Assembly: GCA_963921425.1 (NCBI GenBank)
Contig: OY992832.1
Location: 11,531,249-11,595,248 of the forward strand
Source of the DNA: Dryas octopetala
Lineage: Eukaryota; Streptophyta; Magnoliopsida; Rosales; Rosaceae
Reading direction: 5' to 3'
DNA length: 64,000 bases
Below, in pieces: positions 50,104-63,700 of this stretch (its first letter is position 1; each line of letters opens with the position of its first letter). The notes beneath the pieces are model-generated. The model was not told the DNA's origin and did no database searches. It saw only the letters and a list, made by a program, of their open reading frames with translations. Position numbers and translations under genes: made by a program.

Positions 50104-52795
50104 TTATGCATATGAAACTATTAAGGGTTCTCTGGACTCTTCTTTAGATGAATCCTTATAATAAAAGTACAACGCTAATTGTACAATCCCCAAAACGGTT
50201 CCTATCCCATTTGGGACCTGAAATTCATAAAGAAAGATACAGTTAGACATGGGAAACTATGAATATTTATTCTGAATTGACAGATCCAAATAAATAAAAA
50301 ATTTAAAAGGGAAAATATGGGCTCAAGGAATCTTACATAAATAAAGGGATCATAATTAAAAATTCCATAAAGAAGGAATGACGTGCTCATTAGGAATGTG
50401 GAAAGGGAGAGATAAAATGGCATAAATTCGACACTCTTTGTCCGGATCACCAAGTTCTGCAAAAATATATCAAAGTAAATAAAGTAAAACAAAATAATAA
50501 AAAACTAAAACCGCATATGCCTTGGATCAACTTACAATAATAAACAATGGGGAAGCAAACATTGATATGAGAGAAACACAACTAAGCAAACCAACAACCA
50601 TCCGCCGAGTAAAAATGTCAGCAATTTGCAAGCTCCCAGCTACTATGATTCCGAATAGACCAAAAACTGCCACCAGCAATCCCAGCATCGTCACCTGCCA
50701 GCGACATTAAGGAGGGACTAATGATCATTTGGAAGTTAGAACATATAAAGGCTTTCAGAAATTTCATCAAAGTAACAAATGTTAGTAATTTTGAAGGAAT
50801 GTATAACCTTTTTTGATTTCTCAGCATATACTATGAAGAGGGTTATGTAGACTAATTGAAACACTGCACCAGCTGAATTGACCGTCAAAACCAATATGTT
50901 ATCAGAAGATATAAGAGGCGTGCCATACCACATGCAGATCAAGCAGTTCAAAAGGGCATATATGTATGGCAGCCCTGAGAACTCTTCAGTTGAATGGTTT
51001 CTGATAATTCTCCTAAATGTGTGCCTGAAAGTTATAAGAAATTAAAAACAGAAACTGGTGAGTAAATGAAACACAAATCCTTACATATTCTCCTGTTTTC
51101 TGACATTGAATTATTACCAAACAGAATGAAATAATCATGAGTGAAACTTACATAGGGGAAACAAACAGCCCAAAGGCAAAGACGTTCCCTGCACAAATTA
51201 AAAAATCATCAATTGAGTAATCCTTATATATGAAAAAATATATATTTATATAAAATATGCGGATTTTCAATTGCAAGACATTGCAGAGCATCACAGGTTG
51301 CTGATCACATTGACCGCACAACCAAGTCAACAGGATCAACAGCAGTGAGAGACTGAGAGGCATGGCATAGGTGAAACATCTTGTAAAAGCGTTGAGGAGG
51401 CGTCATGCAGGTGAAGCACCTTGTAATATAATGTAATATATTTTGTGTGTATATCAGTATATGTGTGTATCCTAGTACTAGACAATGTTTCATCACAATT
51501 TGGAATGTTGGGAAAGAGTACTTATTTGGAATGTTGTAATATCTGGATGTTTTTCATTTTAAAGTTCTTATTCATTTCATTAAATAATTCCTTAAACGTC
51601 CTTACTAAAAGAGTTTTAGTCTGATTCCAATATTCTATTTTAGTCTGACACCAACTGGTGATGCCTAAATTCGTCATTGAGCCCAGTTTGCCTCAGAACC
51701 TACTAAAGCACACAAATGAAAGCATCTCCAATGCAGAAGTCTGATTCAAAAACTCAAATGTTATAATACATAAGCTATTTTAGTAAGGTGCAGTAGCTAC
51801 TGAGATGGACTAATCCCACATTTCCGAGTTCAACACTGTAGTTTCGAGTAAGGAACAGAAATTAAAAGCTTTCGGTTAAACCAACATTTGAATATACTTA
51901 CTTGCTTAAAGAGCTTAATGCATTGTTGTACAGTAAAAGTACATATTGTTTTTTCACCAAAAAAATTACATATTGTTTTTGGAAGCCACAATCCTTAAAT
52001 TTTGGATCTCAAAAGCTAAGAAAAATATTTTGCAAAGTCCTTCTTAGACAGTAGAAAGTCATGTCAATATTTGATCTCAGGAGATGTCTCATTCCAGTAA
52101 TAGAATTTCTTAATAAATAGGGGGAAAGAAAGACATTTTAAATAGACAACAGTCAAATATGCATGATAATACAGTCAAATTACTCCCTAATTTCTGTGAC
52201 AGCCTTAACTTTCTCCGTGAAATTGGGGGTACCCAAAAAAAGAGTATTTTGAAGACGCACAAACATTTGGTTTTGAGGATTTATAGTTCTTTCCAGTCAC
52301 TACAAAATACGATCAATGTCTTTTCCAGTTTTAAAAATATCAATGATAACGATTTTGAGCTAACAATCCTAAAACAATTTGTAATGTGGACTGCTGAACC
52401 AATATGGAAGACTTTTGACCGATTCACGAGAAATCAACAATCTCCTCATTCATCTTTCAACAGAACCAATCTGTTTCCCACAAAATGGACCCAGTGGAAC
52501 ATAAAGAACCTAACAAAAAACAAATGGGGTTCCTTAGCTTTTGCAGGAAGTGCAAGAACAATAGAGAATTGAAGCATGTAGAGCAAAACCAACAAATTCA
52601 TCAACAATAATGGTCTCATACTCTCATGGGTATTATTTCTTTGCTTGAGCAAAACTGAACACAGAAACCAGAATAATTCAGACAATGATCACAACAAAAA
52701 CCCATAATTCAGAAGGAGATCAGAAGAATAATACCTGCAATTCCAGCTGCATCTTTGCAAATTATAAACACGGAATGTGAAGTAGAATAAACCAT
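50104..52795 (-). CDS. SWEET2: SWEET bidirectional sugar transporter, SWEET2-like
   Basis: A seven-helix uniporter moving sugars down their gradient; Arabidopsis SWEET2 is a vacuolar-membrane glucose carrier. Exons in order: 52795-52735, 51188-51152, 51024-50808, 50694-50536, 50456-50337, 50217-50104; 235 residues, the clade's usual length, with the family's six-exon layout. The first MtN3 repeat begins DAAGIAGNVFAFGLFVSPM and contains STEEFSGLPYIYALLNCLICMWYG and the helix 3 NSAGAVFQ segment. The second repeat has VIRTKSVEFMPFYLSLSTFL, YGIFNYDPFIY and PNGIGTVLGIVQLALYFYY. The tail SREPLIVSYA matches SWEET2. The substitution VSPMHTFRR, where the homologue has VSPMPTFRR, spans the exon 2/3 junction. 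Intron 1 is about 1.5 kb and contains a 137-codon open frame on the plus strand without family resemblance. Confidence 0.94.
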
Positions 52796-54299
52796 CAATC
52801 CCTTCAACACCAACTGTTCACAAAAAAAAAAACCACACCAAACAAACCCAAATCACCTTTCAAATAAAACCTCTCCCTCTCTCTGAAAAGTGAAAACCAA
52901 AGCTTTCTCCCTCCAAAATCTGGTCTCTTTCTCAAAAGGGTTGTAACCTTCCTCTGTTTCTCAAACAAGGCTGTTCTTGGACACGTTAAAATAGAAAGAA
53001 ATAAAAAGGGGTCTAAAACTGGCAAACCCAGCTCTGCGAGACTTTGAGTAAGGAAGTACCGGAGTACAGGTCCTTATTATCAATTTATCACTCCATGTAT
53101 AAACCTTTTGGTTATTTATTATTTAGACAAGCCTAGAAGGCTAGAAGTACAAGGCTGGGACTTCAACTTGGAAGAGAGATACACAGAGGTTTTGTTTTGG
53201 GCATGTGGGGTCTCTCTCCTCAAGTCTCAAGAACTCGTGTTTGTTTTTTTCCCACGTGTGAGAATTATTGAATGGAGGGTGTTTGTTTGTTTGTTTGGAC
53301 AAGGCCTGCTGAGCTGGCAGGATAGTGACACCAAGTTTTTTGGAATAAATTTTGTTTTTCTTTGGGTCTCAGCCCAATAGAAAAAGGGTTTGTAAGTGTG
53401 GCCGTTTATTATTAATTTATGAGTTATAATATGAGTTTACGAGTTTATATGTTAAGTATATTATTATTAAATATATATATGTTATGATATTAATAACACT
53501 ATATAACTATTACGTTCAAAGAAAAAAAAAAATCTAATCTTATAGTCTCTGTCTCTCTAATATTTATAATGTTATATTTGAATCATATTTAAGACCAAGC
53601 AAGAATATGCCAATTAGGTGCGGCCAAACATGTCTCCTCTCTACTCCTCTTTGGTCTATTCGCTCACCCCAGAGAGAACTACTCTAAGTCCTACCTAGAC
53701 ATGGATTTTCTTTTTTAATTTTCTCTTATATTATCCATAAAAATAGACTCCTCATCAAATTCTTCTAGCTAATTATTCCTAATTGTATTCTCAGGTAAAC
53801 TGATCCATTCTGATCCAGAATTATTGTGATTTCTTGCTTTTGTTGTAATCCTTTTCCTTAGTAGAGAATCTAGAGATTCATATATGACTATATGTTTTTC
53901 AATTCCTGTCTATATTTCAAAACTTTTACAATTCAAAATTTCGAGTTTATTCAATTATATATGATGCCAAAGCCGAAAATTTGGAACGGTTGCAATTAGA
54001 ATCAAAATCAAACTTTTCAATCCAACTTTGACCACCTATAGTAGCCAACATTTTAGTAGTGGGATTATGAAGATTTTTTTTTTTTATTAACAACTATCGT
54101 ACATGGGTTTTAAATTCATGACTTTCTCCGACAAAGAGAGATTATGTACTATCCACCATACCAGTCATTGGCGGATTATGAAAATCCTTTACACTATAAT
54201 ATGAAAATTGACAGATATAGTTTACTAATAAGAAGACTTTACGTATGTCTCATGTAATTGTTGTTATTTTATTAGACAAATATAACATTGTTATATTTT
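52796..54299. other. SWEET gene upstream region and AT-rich spacer
   Basis: Leader and promoter of the minus-strand SWEET gene, to roughly 53100, then AT-rich spacer. No TATA box assigned and no other gene seen. Confidence 0.4.
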
Positions 54300-54309
54300 C
54301 AATTAAAGG

Positions 54310-54510
54310 TAACTGAGGGTGTCCTAGCCAGTTTTTGCGCACCAGACTAATTTTTTGGGTCGGTTAAAGATAGGCAATCCACGTCGAGCGTAGGAGATTC
54401 ACAGAGATTTTACCTCCCTTGCTACCTGGCTCCAAAGGTCGAACTGGAGACTCGAACTCGGGTGTCTAGATTTACAGCTACATCTCCGAACCAACTCCTC
54501 AAACACCTTA
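54310..54510 (-). mobile_element. tRNA-derived SINE
   Basis: Read on the minus strand it starts GAGGAGTTGGTTCGGAGATG, with an A-box-like TGGTTCGGAG, and 30-40 bases later has ACCCGAGTTCGAGTCTCC, a good polymerase III B box (GTTCGAGTC). The 3' end TGGTGCGCAAAAACTGGCTA followed by GGACACCC resembles the conserved end of a known plant SINE group. No coding capacity. The spacing and both promoter boxes make a tRNA-derived SINE the best reading. Confidence 0.6.
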
Positions 54511-57491
54511 AAGTTAATTAAATTATTAATTAGGTATAATCATACTTAAATGATTAGTCCAGCTAATATGAGAGACAAAATATGAAGGACAACACATCTA
54601 AAGGTTGAATTTATTTCAATGAAGTATCAGTTTACAATCGTGTTAAATCGAATCCTTGGATATTTTGTGCTTTACTTATTCTCATATTTTGTCACTCATA
54701 TTAGTCAAACTCTTTAAATGATATAAATGTGTGATCTTATTTCACAAATTGTGGTTGGAAAAATATATCATGTCCTTATTATAAGTTGTAAACATATATG
54801 TGGGAATAAACTGTTCTCTTAACTTAATAATTATAAATTGTGTATGTATCGAAAGGTGTATGCAAAATGCATAAGTAGAATACGAAAAGAGAAGACCTCC
54901 GTTATTTTTTCAATTATGACTTGTTATAATCGTGTTTGTTTTTTTTTTTTTAATTACAACGAGATTTGAATTCAACACCTAAGCCTTTATCCATCTTTTA
55001 ATGTCACTTATTGAAGCAATTGGGCGGATCAATTATAATTGTGGTTGATATTTTTAAAAAATTTATTTATTTATTTATTTGTCGTGACACCATTTAAATT
55101 AATTCAAAAAGCATGCTTGATTTGGGTCGATCTAAAAGCAATTATGGACGTCCAGCTAGCACAGGAATTAGGTTGGTGGGCCAAAACAAATCCTGTGAGC
55201 TAGTCACATATTGATGAAGTAAAAGTGGATAATGAATTATCATCACTAATTAATATCCATGGACAGCACACAATGAAAGTGATATTGAAGGATTGCAATA
55301 TTGGATGAGAAATTTAGATAAAAAAACTTGTGATACATGACTTAATTATGGAACACATTTTAAATCTGATATAGTGATATTTATGAAGTTATGTAAGAAG
55401 TATTAGTAATGTATGGCTTCCTAGGTACCCCTTGTTCTCAATAATCAAAGACTCTATGGCCAACACCCTAGTTTATACAATAATGTAGTTTGTGAGTAAT
55501 TTCGTTAATTTGTGTATATTTAAAATTTATCTTCAAGACCTTGTAGTACCTGGTGAGTGAGCAAAAAATGTTTCCAAGCAGCTCCAAGAACTCCAAAACA
55601 TCCTTAAGCAACACTATATTCCCAATTCGTCCAAAAAAAAAAAAAAAACTATATCTCCAATAGTAAATTACTAAGCATAAATTGCATAATCTTACTTAGC
55701 GATGAAATGATAACAAACAGTTTTTTTTGTCGTGTGGTTAACTACAATGTGAATACATTAAATAACATTAAATATTTTATTACGAACTTTTAAATTGCTG
55801 AATATAATTTTTACATATTCACTTGTGATTAACCACACTTGAAATTTTTTTCAACACAAAAGCGACTTAAGACATAAAGAGGAGAACCATACAATTAAGT
55901 CAAATTGTAAGCGTGGATGAAGGAGTATGTGCTCAGTCACTCAAAGAGTCAAAGCTAATGAACTCTCAAACAAAAAGTATATTTCTTACAATGTACGAAA
56001 TATTCTATATTATTTTTGCTAGCATACTATTTTATATTTTATTTTGATTGCTTAGATCAGCTCATGTCTTAAAAATATAGCAAAGGTGAGCAGGTGAGCA
56101 ACCTTAACAAACTTTCATATATTTATTAACATACAAATAAAAGTTAGAAGGAAAAGACAATTCACTTGATTCACACCCTGATTTGCGATTGGTTGTAACT
56201 AAAAAATTAATTTGTGATTAGCCGGCCTTGGTGTAAACTGTAACTACTAGTTATTGCCAAAAAAAAAAAAAGGAAAACAATAATATTACTACTTCAACAA
56301 GCCAATAATAATTGAGTAATATTGATATAAAGAATAAAAGGCAACGCCCACTACTAACCCCCCCTTATAGTTTACTTAGACTTCTTTTTTGGAGTAAAAA
56401 AGTTCCATAACTTCCTTGCAGCTATTAAATTATGGTTTTCTAATAAATCTGATAAAAATATTAAATTATGGCTTAAAAATAAAAAACATGTGATAGGGTA
56501 GAGTTGTCCATGAGGACCATGACTTTGCATGCCTAGCTAGCCTTGCTCATTGTTTTTTGTGGACAATTACTTATTTGTTTTCTTTAATATTTATTTAATG
56601 TTTTTTATAATACCTAATAGGCTAATACCATTAATTAGTAGCATTGACCAAAAAACTAAAACATACCATTAGTAGCAACTAGCAAGTATATATTATAAAC
56701 AAGGACTGCTCTGTGGAAGTCAACATCGATCCTTGTAGTTGATAAGATGTCGTGGGGGCTGTAATTCACTAGTTCCATCACCCTTCGTGTTCATCGCGTT
56801 GTGAGTCTTGTGACTTGCTAGTTTTATGACAAATATACACAATAATGTTAAATTTACTAAATTTATTCTTTAAAATTTAAAGTTGTTCTCAAACTTATGT
56901 GTATTGTTACATCACTTGAGGAATAGTCTTGACAAGTATTGTATACAATGCATGCATGCTTTGGTGTTTAGTTATCTTTGCATTCCACTTCGATGAAAGT
57001 GATTTGTGATTTAGATGTGTTTAGATTAATAAGGATGGTTGAACTAACAAGGAATCTACTGCAAAGAAAGGGTACATTCTTTTGAGTCTTTGTTACTATC
57101 AATAAAATTCTAATTAATTAGTTACTCCACGAGATTGAAAATTTACAAACTGTTTTTCAGGTAAAAATGAATTGAGTCTTGATTCATTGATTGAGTTTTT
57201 AGTTGTATTACGAATAAAGAAATTTATTTCCACCAAAATTTTAGAGAAGTTTATTTTAAATAAATAAAATGGAAGCTGTATTATTCCAACCATAATAAAT
57301 AAAGAGTGATGCTACAAAAAAAAAAAAAAAAAACAAACAAAACAAACAAACAAACAGAACAAAAAAGAGTGGTGCTGCATTCCCACCCATATACTCTTTC
57401 AACCCCACAAAAATCAAGAGGATAAAAAAACACTTTTTCATATCATTTATCTCCTAACTCAAGTATTATTAAAATTCTTCTAAATCATTTA
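54511..57491. other. Gene-poor AT-rich region
   Basis: No supported gene. Two A-tract insertions flanked by direct repeats are at 55627-55647 and 57316-57363. Confidence 0.4.
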
Positions 57492-57805
57492 GGGCCCGTT
57501 TGGTATCCCACTCAAATTTTATTTTTTTCAAAAATTAGGTTTTTTTTAATGTGAGTTTTCAAAATCATTTTTAAAAATTTGAAAACTTGTTTGGTATAAA
57601 ATTTGAAAATAATTTTTAACTTTTAAAAATGATGGCAGCTAATTAAGGAAGAAGGAAATTTATAAAAAAAACGATGTTTTATCGCATTTTTTTAAAAGTA
57701 TGTTTTTGAAAATGGTCTACCAAACATGTTTTCTTAACTAAAATATGTTTTTTTGTTTTTGGTAAAAAAAAAATTGTTTATGAATAGGATACCAAACAGG
57801 CTCTT
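57492..57805. mobile_element. MITE with GGGCCCGTTTGGTATCC terminus
   Basis: The left end GGGCCCGTTTGGTATCC and the right end read on the other strand, AAGAGCCTGTTTGGTATCC, form terminal inverted repeats. Internal AAAATTTGAAAA blocks are also in opposite orientation. It is 314 bp and non-coding; the terminus type is common in plant hAT-like MITEs. Confidence 0.75.
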
Positions 57806-58228
57806 AGGTATTTGGGAATTCAAGATTAATAAGGATTTAGAATAGAATTAGAAGATCTTGGAGTTTAACAATTTTCCATGATTGTGACACTTGTCAAGAT
57901 TTTACAGGGGGGAGTATTCCTTGTTGGTCAAGGCTTTAATCCCTAAAAACAAAGGCCTCTTCCACACCCTCATTCATCATTGAAGCCACACAAAAAAAAA
58001 AAAAAATCAAGAAACCAGAAATACAAGAAGTCTCTCACCCTTGCTAAAAATACAAGAAGTCTCTCTACCTCTCACCCTTATTCAAACTTGTGACACAGCT
58101 CATTGATGCATCTACATCATCTTCCTTCATACTTCATGATCATGATCCATGCAACTATGAATTCCCAAGTATGATCCCAAGGTTGTTGCAAAAATCAGAG
58201 TGAAATGGAGAGTCTTGTTGTGTTTTTG
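57806..58228. other. AT-rich spacer
   Basis: A 24-bp phrase containing ACAAGAAGTCTCTC occurs twice (about 58023 and 58051). No supported gene. Confidence 0.4.
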
Positions 58229-58240
58229 GAGGAAACCCCT

Positions 58241-58567
58241 AATTATAAGGAATGAATGAGGGTGGTAGCCTTTATGGCTAGGGTTTTTCTGTTGTTTTTG
58301 TCTTTTGTTTTTCTTTTAGTTGAGTCTTTCTTGTGTTTGTTGGGCCTTTGATGTATTTGGTATTTGTTGTCTTTTTCTTTGGGGTTTTTATTTTTATTTT
58401 TGTAACTTGTGAAAGAATGGGTCTACTAAGTGGCTTGTGAAACCGTGTACTATTTATCTCTTCAAATGGTATACTGTCCAGTTTTCTTCAAACCTAACTT
58501 ATTAGGCCAATCCTTTGTAATTTTTCACTTTAATCTAATGAAATTTCTCTTGCCAAAAAAAAAAAAA
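58241..58567 (+). mobile_element. 5'-truncated LINE 3' end with target duplication
   Basis: T- and G-rich non-coding sequence ends TAATGAAATTTCTCTTGCC followed by about 13 A, the typical 3' end of a plant LINE on the plus strand. It is flanked by GAGGAAACCCCTA on the left (58229-58241) and again on the right (58581-58593). No ORF remains. A dozen bases separate the A run from the right repeat, so the exact boundary is uncertain. Confidence 0.6.
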
Positions 58568-58593
58568 TAATAAGGGTGTAGAGGAAACCCCTA

Positions 58594-60730
58594 TTTAAAG
58601 GATTAAATCATTGACAATAAAAAATACTTCACCCTTAAGATCTTGACACTTGTCGTAATCTTGGAGAATCGTTACAGTACTCCAATATCTTTCCTAAATC
58701 CTCATTAATTTTGAATCCTATAAAACCGTCTTAAGCACTAACTAGGATTACTAGTCAAAATAAGAAAAGAGAATTACATGGGAGCTGGGAAGCATTTTGA
58801 AAGGGTGATGTTATCGCTATTGCCACTAGACTCGCTATCCAACCAAAGACCATGGGAGCAACCGAGCAAGGATGAAATCAAGTAGAGGCTAAAATGGCCA
58901 TGACCCCCAAACCCAAAGTAGCTTGTCTTAATTTTTATTTTTATTTTTTTTGAAGTGTATGAAGTAGTTTAAATTTTCTTCGTACAATTATGTTAATTGC
59001 TCCTAGATCAATGAAACTTTACCTTTACCACTGCATGGGAAACACCCCAAATATGAGCTTCAAATGGGGAAATATATTGGGTTGGTAAACTCACAATTTG
59101 ACACCTGTGATAAAAATGAACGACTTCTTAAAAATAAGAAGTAAACATGTGTAAAATTGTAATATCTCACCTAAATTTGTAAGGAGTAATAATTTATGAT
59201 AGAGGGAATCATTTTCCTTCAAGGGCACTATTAGAAGAATCCCTCTCAATAGCTACCAATTTTGTAATTCAATTTTGATGAGAATTACCGTGTTATCACT
59301 AGCTTTGGAAGAATTCTAAAATATTTTTGGGAAAATAACAATTTTGGTCCTTATATTTTACTCGAAAAACAAATTTGATTCATGTGGTTTTAAAAATCCG
59401 CATTTGGTCTTTGTGTTTTATATTATTTGCAATTTAAGGACATTTTATAACTAATATGAAATTTTTACTCAATTAAAACTAATAAATTCGAAAGTTTTAC
59501 TAAAAAATAATAAAAAATCATGTATGTAACATTCAATTTGATTTTTTACGAAACATTGAAATTTTGAGTTTGTTAAAATTGTCATTATTTTGCAAAAAAC
59601 AGAAAACACAAGGAGCAAATGTGGAGTTTTGATATCACAAAGACTAAATCTTTTTTCGAGGTGAAACATAAAAACTAAAAATGTTTTTGTCCCAATATTT
59701 TTCTTCAATTAAGCAAAGAGGCCCAAATATTTTTTATTCATTTTGGAACATCTTTCCTTCGAGGCATGGGCCTCTTGTGAGGCTCAAAAAAGGCCAATGC
59801 AGACTTTAACGTAGCCCAAACACAAACCATAACAGGCTTTCAGTGGCCCAACAACTGCCTACTATACAAATCTAAAGTAATAAAATACAACAAGAAGAGA
59901 ATTTATATGTCCGATCCAAAAGAAAAAAGGAAGTGGATGGTGTGTTGCTACTTGCTATTCATACTAAAAGATTTGATTACTTCACCCAACACCCAAAAGG
60001 TACTGAACATTTCAATTATACCCTTCTCATTGACTTTTTGATTTTTTAGTTAAAATAAAACTAAATAATGAGAGGCGAAAAAATTGGAAAGTTTATATAT
60101 ATTTTTCGGATGCCAGGTGTATTGATCAGATTTGGATGCCCTTCACATGCATTTTGATAGCTGATCAGAAATTCAGAATAATGAGTGGAACACATTTTAT
60201 ATTTTTTTTTTACGGTAACAATATTTTTAATAATTGAATATTATCAATACGTGCTAAGTGCGAACGCATTACTTTCTAGATTGTCTGATCTCCATAAATA
60301 TGTTTATAATTTTATATGCACATCTATTTTCTCTCTCTTTTTTTTTTTTTTGGAATAAAAATTATGTTTACAGTTAAATATTTAAAATTAGCTCAAGTCA
60401 TGAAAATAGGTAAAGTAAGGAATAAAATTAAATTAAATCTGATTCGATTCTCTTTGATGTAATAAATAAGAATTATGTTTACAGCTATTATGATAAAAGA
60501 TATTTAGCTGATTATTCATGTATATATAAGTTTACATCACAGTTTTCTTCTTTTCGTAATGGCATAAGATTACGAAATGGAGCCCTTTGCCTACAGCTGA
60601 GAGGGCTAATATGGTAATATAATGTTTCCACCTTATCTATTCTCTATTTTATAATCATAGATTCATAATCAATCAATTTATGGTAACTTTAATTAATGAC
60701 ATTAATGTTAACCTCGTCACCATGTCAACG
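58594..60730. other. AT-rich spacer left of the LINE
   Basis: No supported gene. Several A- and T-rich low-complexity stretches. Confidence 0.4.
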
Positions 60731-63700
60731 ATCTTTTTTTTTTTCTTTTTTTTGGCCAAGAAAACATCAATTCATTAAACAAACCCAAAGGCAAAGAACA
60801 AGTTTACAACGAAAAAAAACACCAGCGGCTATTACACAAACAAAGCAACAGAAAAAAAGACAACACCAACATACTAACAAATCTGCAGTGAAACAAAGAT
60901 CAACCAAAAAACTAATCAAAAGGAAGCCCATCAGCTACCAACACACCCAAAAGAGAGGATGGGGGTACAGAGACCCAGTCCAAAGGGCACATCCTCCGTA
61001 AAGCAAGCCTAGAGACCACATCTGCGGCTTTGTTGGCTTCTCGACCCACCCAATTCCAAGTCACAGATGAAAAATCTGCAGAGTGGCTCCAAATTTCATT
61101 AAGCAAAGGGTACAACTCCCAAGGAACCTGCTTTGAGAGCTTCTGAACAGCTGAAACCACAACTTGAGAATCAGATTCAACCTCAATCTCATTAAAACCA
61201 TTTTCCTTGGCACAAAGAAGACCTGCATTAAAAGCCATAGCCTCAACCAAATCCACTGATGAAGCAACACACCTTTTAGCTTCTCCAGCAAGTAGATTAC
61301 CATTATTGTCTCTAATCACCACCCCAATACCTCCCTCATGAGATTTCTGATCCCAAGCACCATCCACATTAACCTTAACTTTGGGAGCAACATGAGGGTT
61401 CCATACAGAGATATCAACAAGAGAGGAAGGTCTAGAAGGATTAACCACACCAGAAGTAGATTGAGACTGTAGAAATTCCCAATAGCCTTTTTAGCTTGTC
61501 TGCAGACAAGAAAAGGATCTGGACTAATGCCTTGGAAAACAGCTTTACATCTACTCTTCCAAATGGTCCAGCAAATAAAACAAATACAAGATAAAAGGTA
61601 ATTTGAATCTGGCCCTGCAGACTTGAGCACTTGAAGAAGCCAGCTATCAAAGAAAGAAACTTGAGATTTCTCAACTCTGTACCCCAAACATTCAGACCAC
61701 ACTGGATCGACCCAAGGACATAAAAGAAAAATATGTTCAATGGTCTCTGGATGTTCACCACATATTGGACAGAGAGATTGATTAACAATCTTCCTTTTAA
61801 ACAAGCACCAATTAGTGGCAAGAGCATTGGAGATAGCTCTCCACATAAAGTGTTTGATTTTAGGCAAAGTAGTAGCTCTTCAAATCAACTTCCAAACAAC
61901 AGAACTAGTTTGATGAGAATTAAATTGTGGGACTAAATTATGAATTAACCTGTTAGAGTGACCAAAATGGTAGCCAGATTTAACAGAATAAATGCCAGAT
62001 TTATGAAAAGGCCATACCAATCTGTCACTAAGTCTCCCAGAACCAATCTGTAACTCCTCAATCTTCTGCATCATAGATTGATCAAGATAATAAGCAGCAT
62101 TTGAGAAGTCCCAAGTTCTAGTCTCCCAATGAATTAATTCAGAAACCACAGTTGGGATATCAGAAGCTCCTTTAATAGACTCGTTCAAAAGAGGAGAGGA
62201 CAAACCAGGGATCCAAGTATCCAACCAGATATTCACAGATTGACCATTCATCACTTGCCATCTAGTACCAGAAGCCAAAAGCTCTCTACCTTCCAAGAGA
62301 CTGGACCAAGCCCAAGAAGCTTTCCCTCCCTTATGAGCATGCCAAAAATCAGAATTTGGAAAATAAAGACCTTTAAGAACCTTACTCCATAATGAATCAG
62401 GTTCATTTACAAGTCTCCAAGCTTGTTTTGCCAAAAGAGCCACATTGAAATCTTCTAAATTCCTGAAACCCAAGCCACCATCACTCTTAGACTTCCCTAA
62501 TCTATCCCAATTCACCCAATGTATTTTCTTCTCACCATGCTTTTGACCCCACCAAAAACTTGCCATAGCAGCTGAAATAGCATCACAAACACACTTTGGA
62601 AATTTAAAAACAGCCATTGGATAAGCAGGTATAGAGCTTGCCACAGCTTTAAGCAACACTTCCTTGCCTGCATTTGAGAGATGAGAATTTTTCCATCCCT
62701 TAATCTTCTTAAGAACGGAATCTCTAACATAAGCCACAGCTGCTTTCTTGGATCTACCCCACATTGTTGGTAAACCAAGATATTTACCCGGATTAGAGGC
62801 TGGGGACATTCCCAAAATAGAACATATATCTCCAATAACCTCAGCAGCAGTATTTGGACTAAAAAACAAAGAGGATTTATCAAAATTCACCCTTTGACCA
62901 GAAGCTTGACAAAAATCCTCCAAGATATGCTTCATAGCCAAACAATTTGCAGATGAAGCTTTAAGAAAGAATAAAGAATCATCTGCAAAAAATAAGTGAG
63001 TCAAAAAAGGACCACTTCTACTTAGCTTGATACCCTTAAGAGATCCATTGCTACTAGCATCAATGATCATATTGGAAAGAACATCCCCAACAAAAAGAAA
63101 GAGATAAGGAAAAAGGGGGTCTCCTTGTCTCAAACCTCTAGAAGGAAGAAAAGATGGGCCTGGCTTCCCATTAATATGAATTGATAAAGAAACTGTCCGT
63201 ACACACTCCATGATCAAAGCAACCCACCTTGGTGCAAATCCCATTTTTAGCAACACTACCTCAAGAAAATCCCATTCCACCCTATCATAAGCCTTGTTCA
63301 TATCCACCTTCAAGCCCAATTTTCCCGAAACACCTTGCCTTTTAAGCCTAATATGATGGAATGCCTCATGAGCGATAATGATATTATCTTGAATCTGTCT
63401 ATGAGAGACAAAAGCACCTTGAAAAGGGGTAATAAGAGAAGGGAGAAGGGGCTTCAACCTATTAGCCAGAATCTTAGAGAGAATCTTATAGGAAAAATTG
63501 CAACATCCAATAGGCCTGAACTGAGTAAAAGTCTCAGGAGCTGGCACTTTGGGAATAATTACAACTCTGGTGTGATTCAAATCCCTTAACATCTGACCAT
63601 TACTATGAAAAGACATAGCAGCTTTGGAAATCACATCATTGACAATAGACCAACATTTTTGATAAAAAATGCCAGAAAAACCATCTGGCCCAGGAGCCTT

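Noticed and set aside
52159..52572. 137-codon plus-strand open frame in SWEET intron 1
   Set aside because: No family resemblance and located inside an intron of the opposite strand; probably chance, though a transcript check would settle it.
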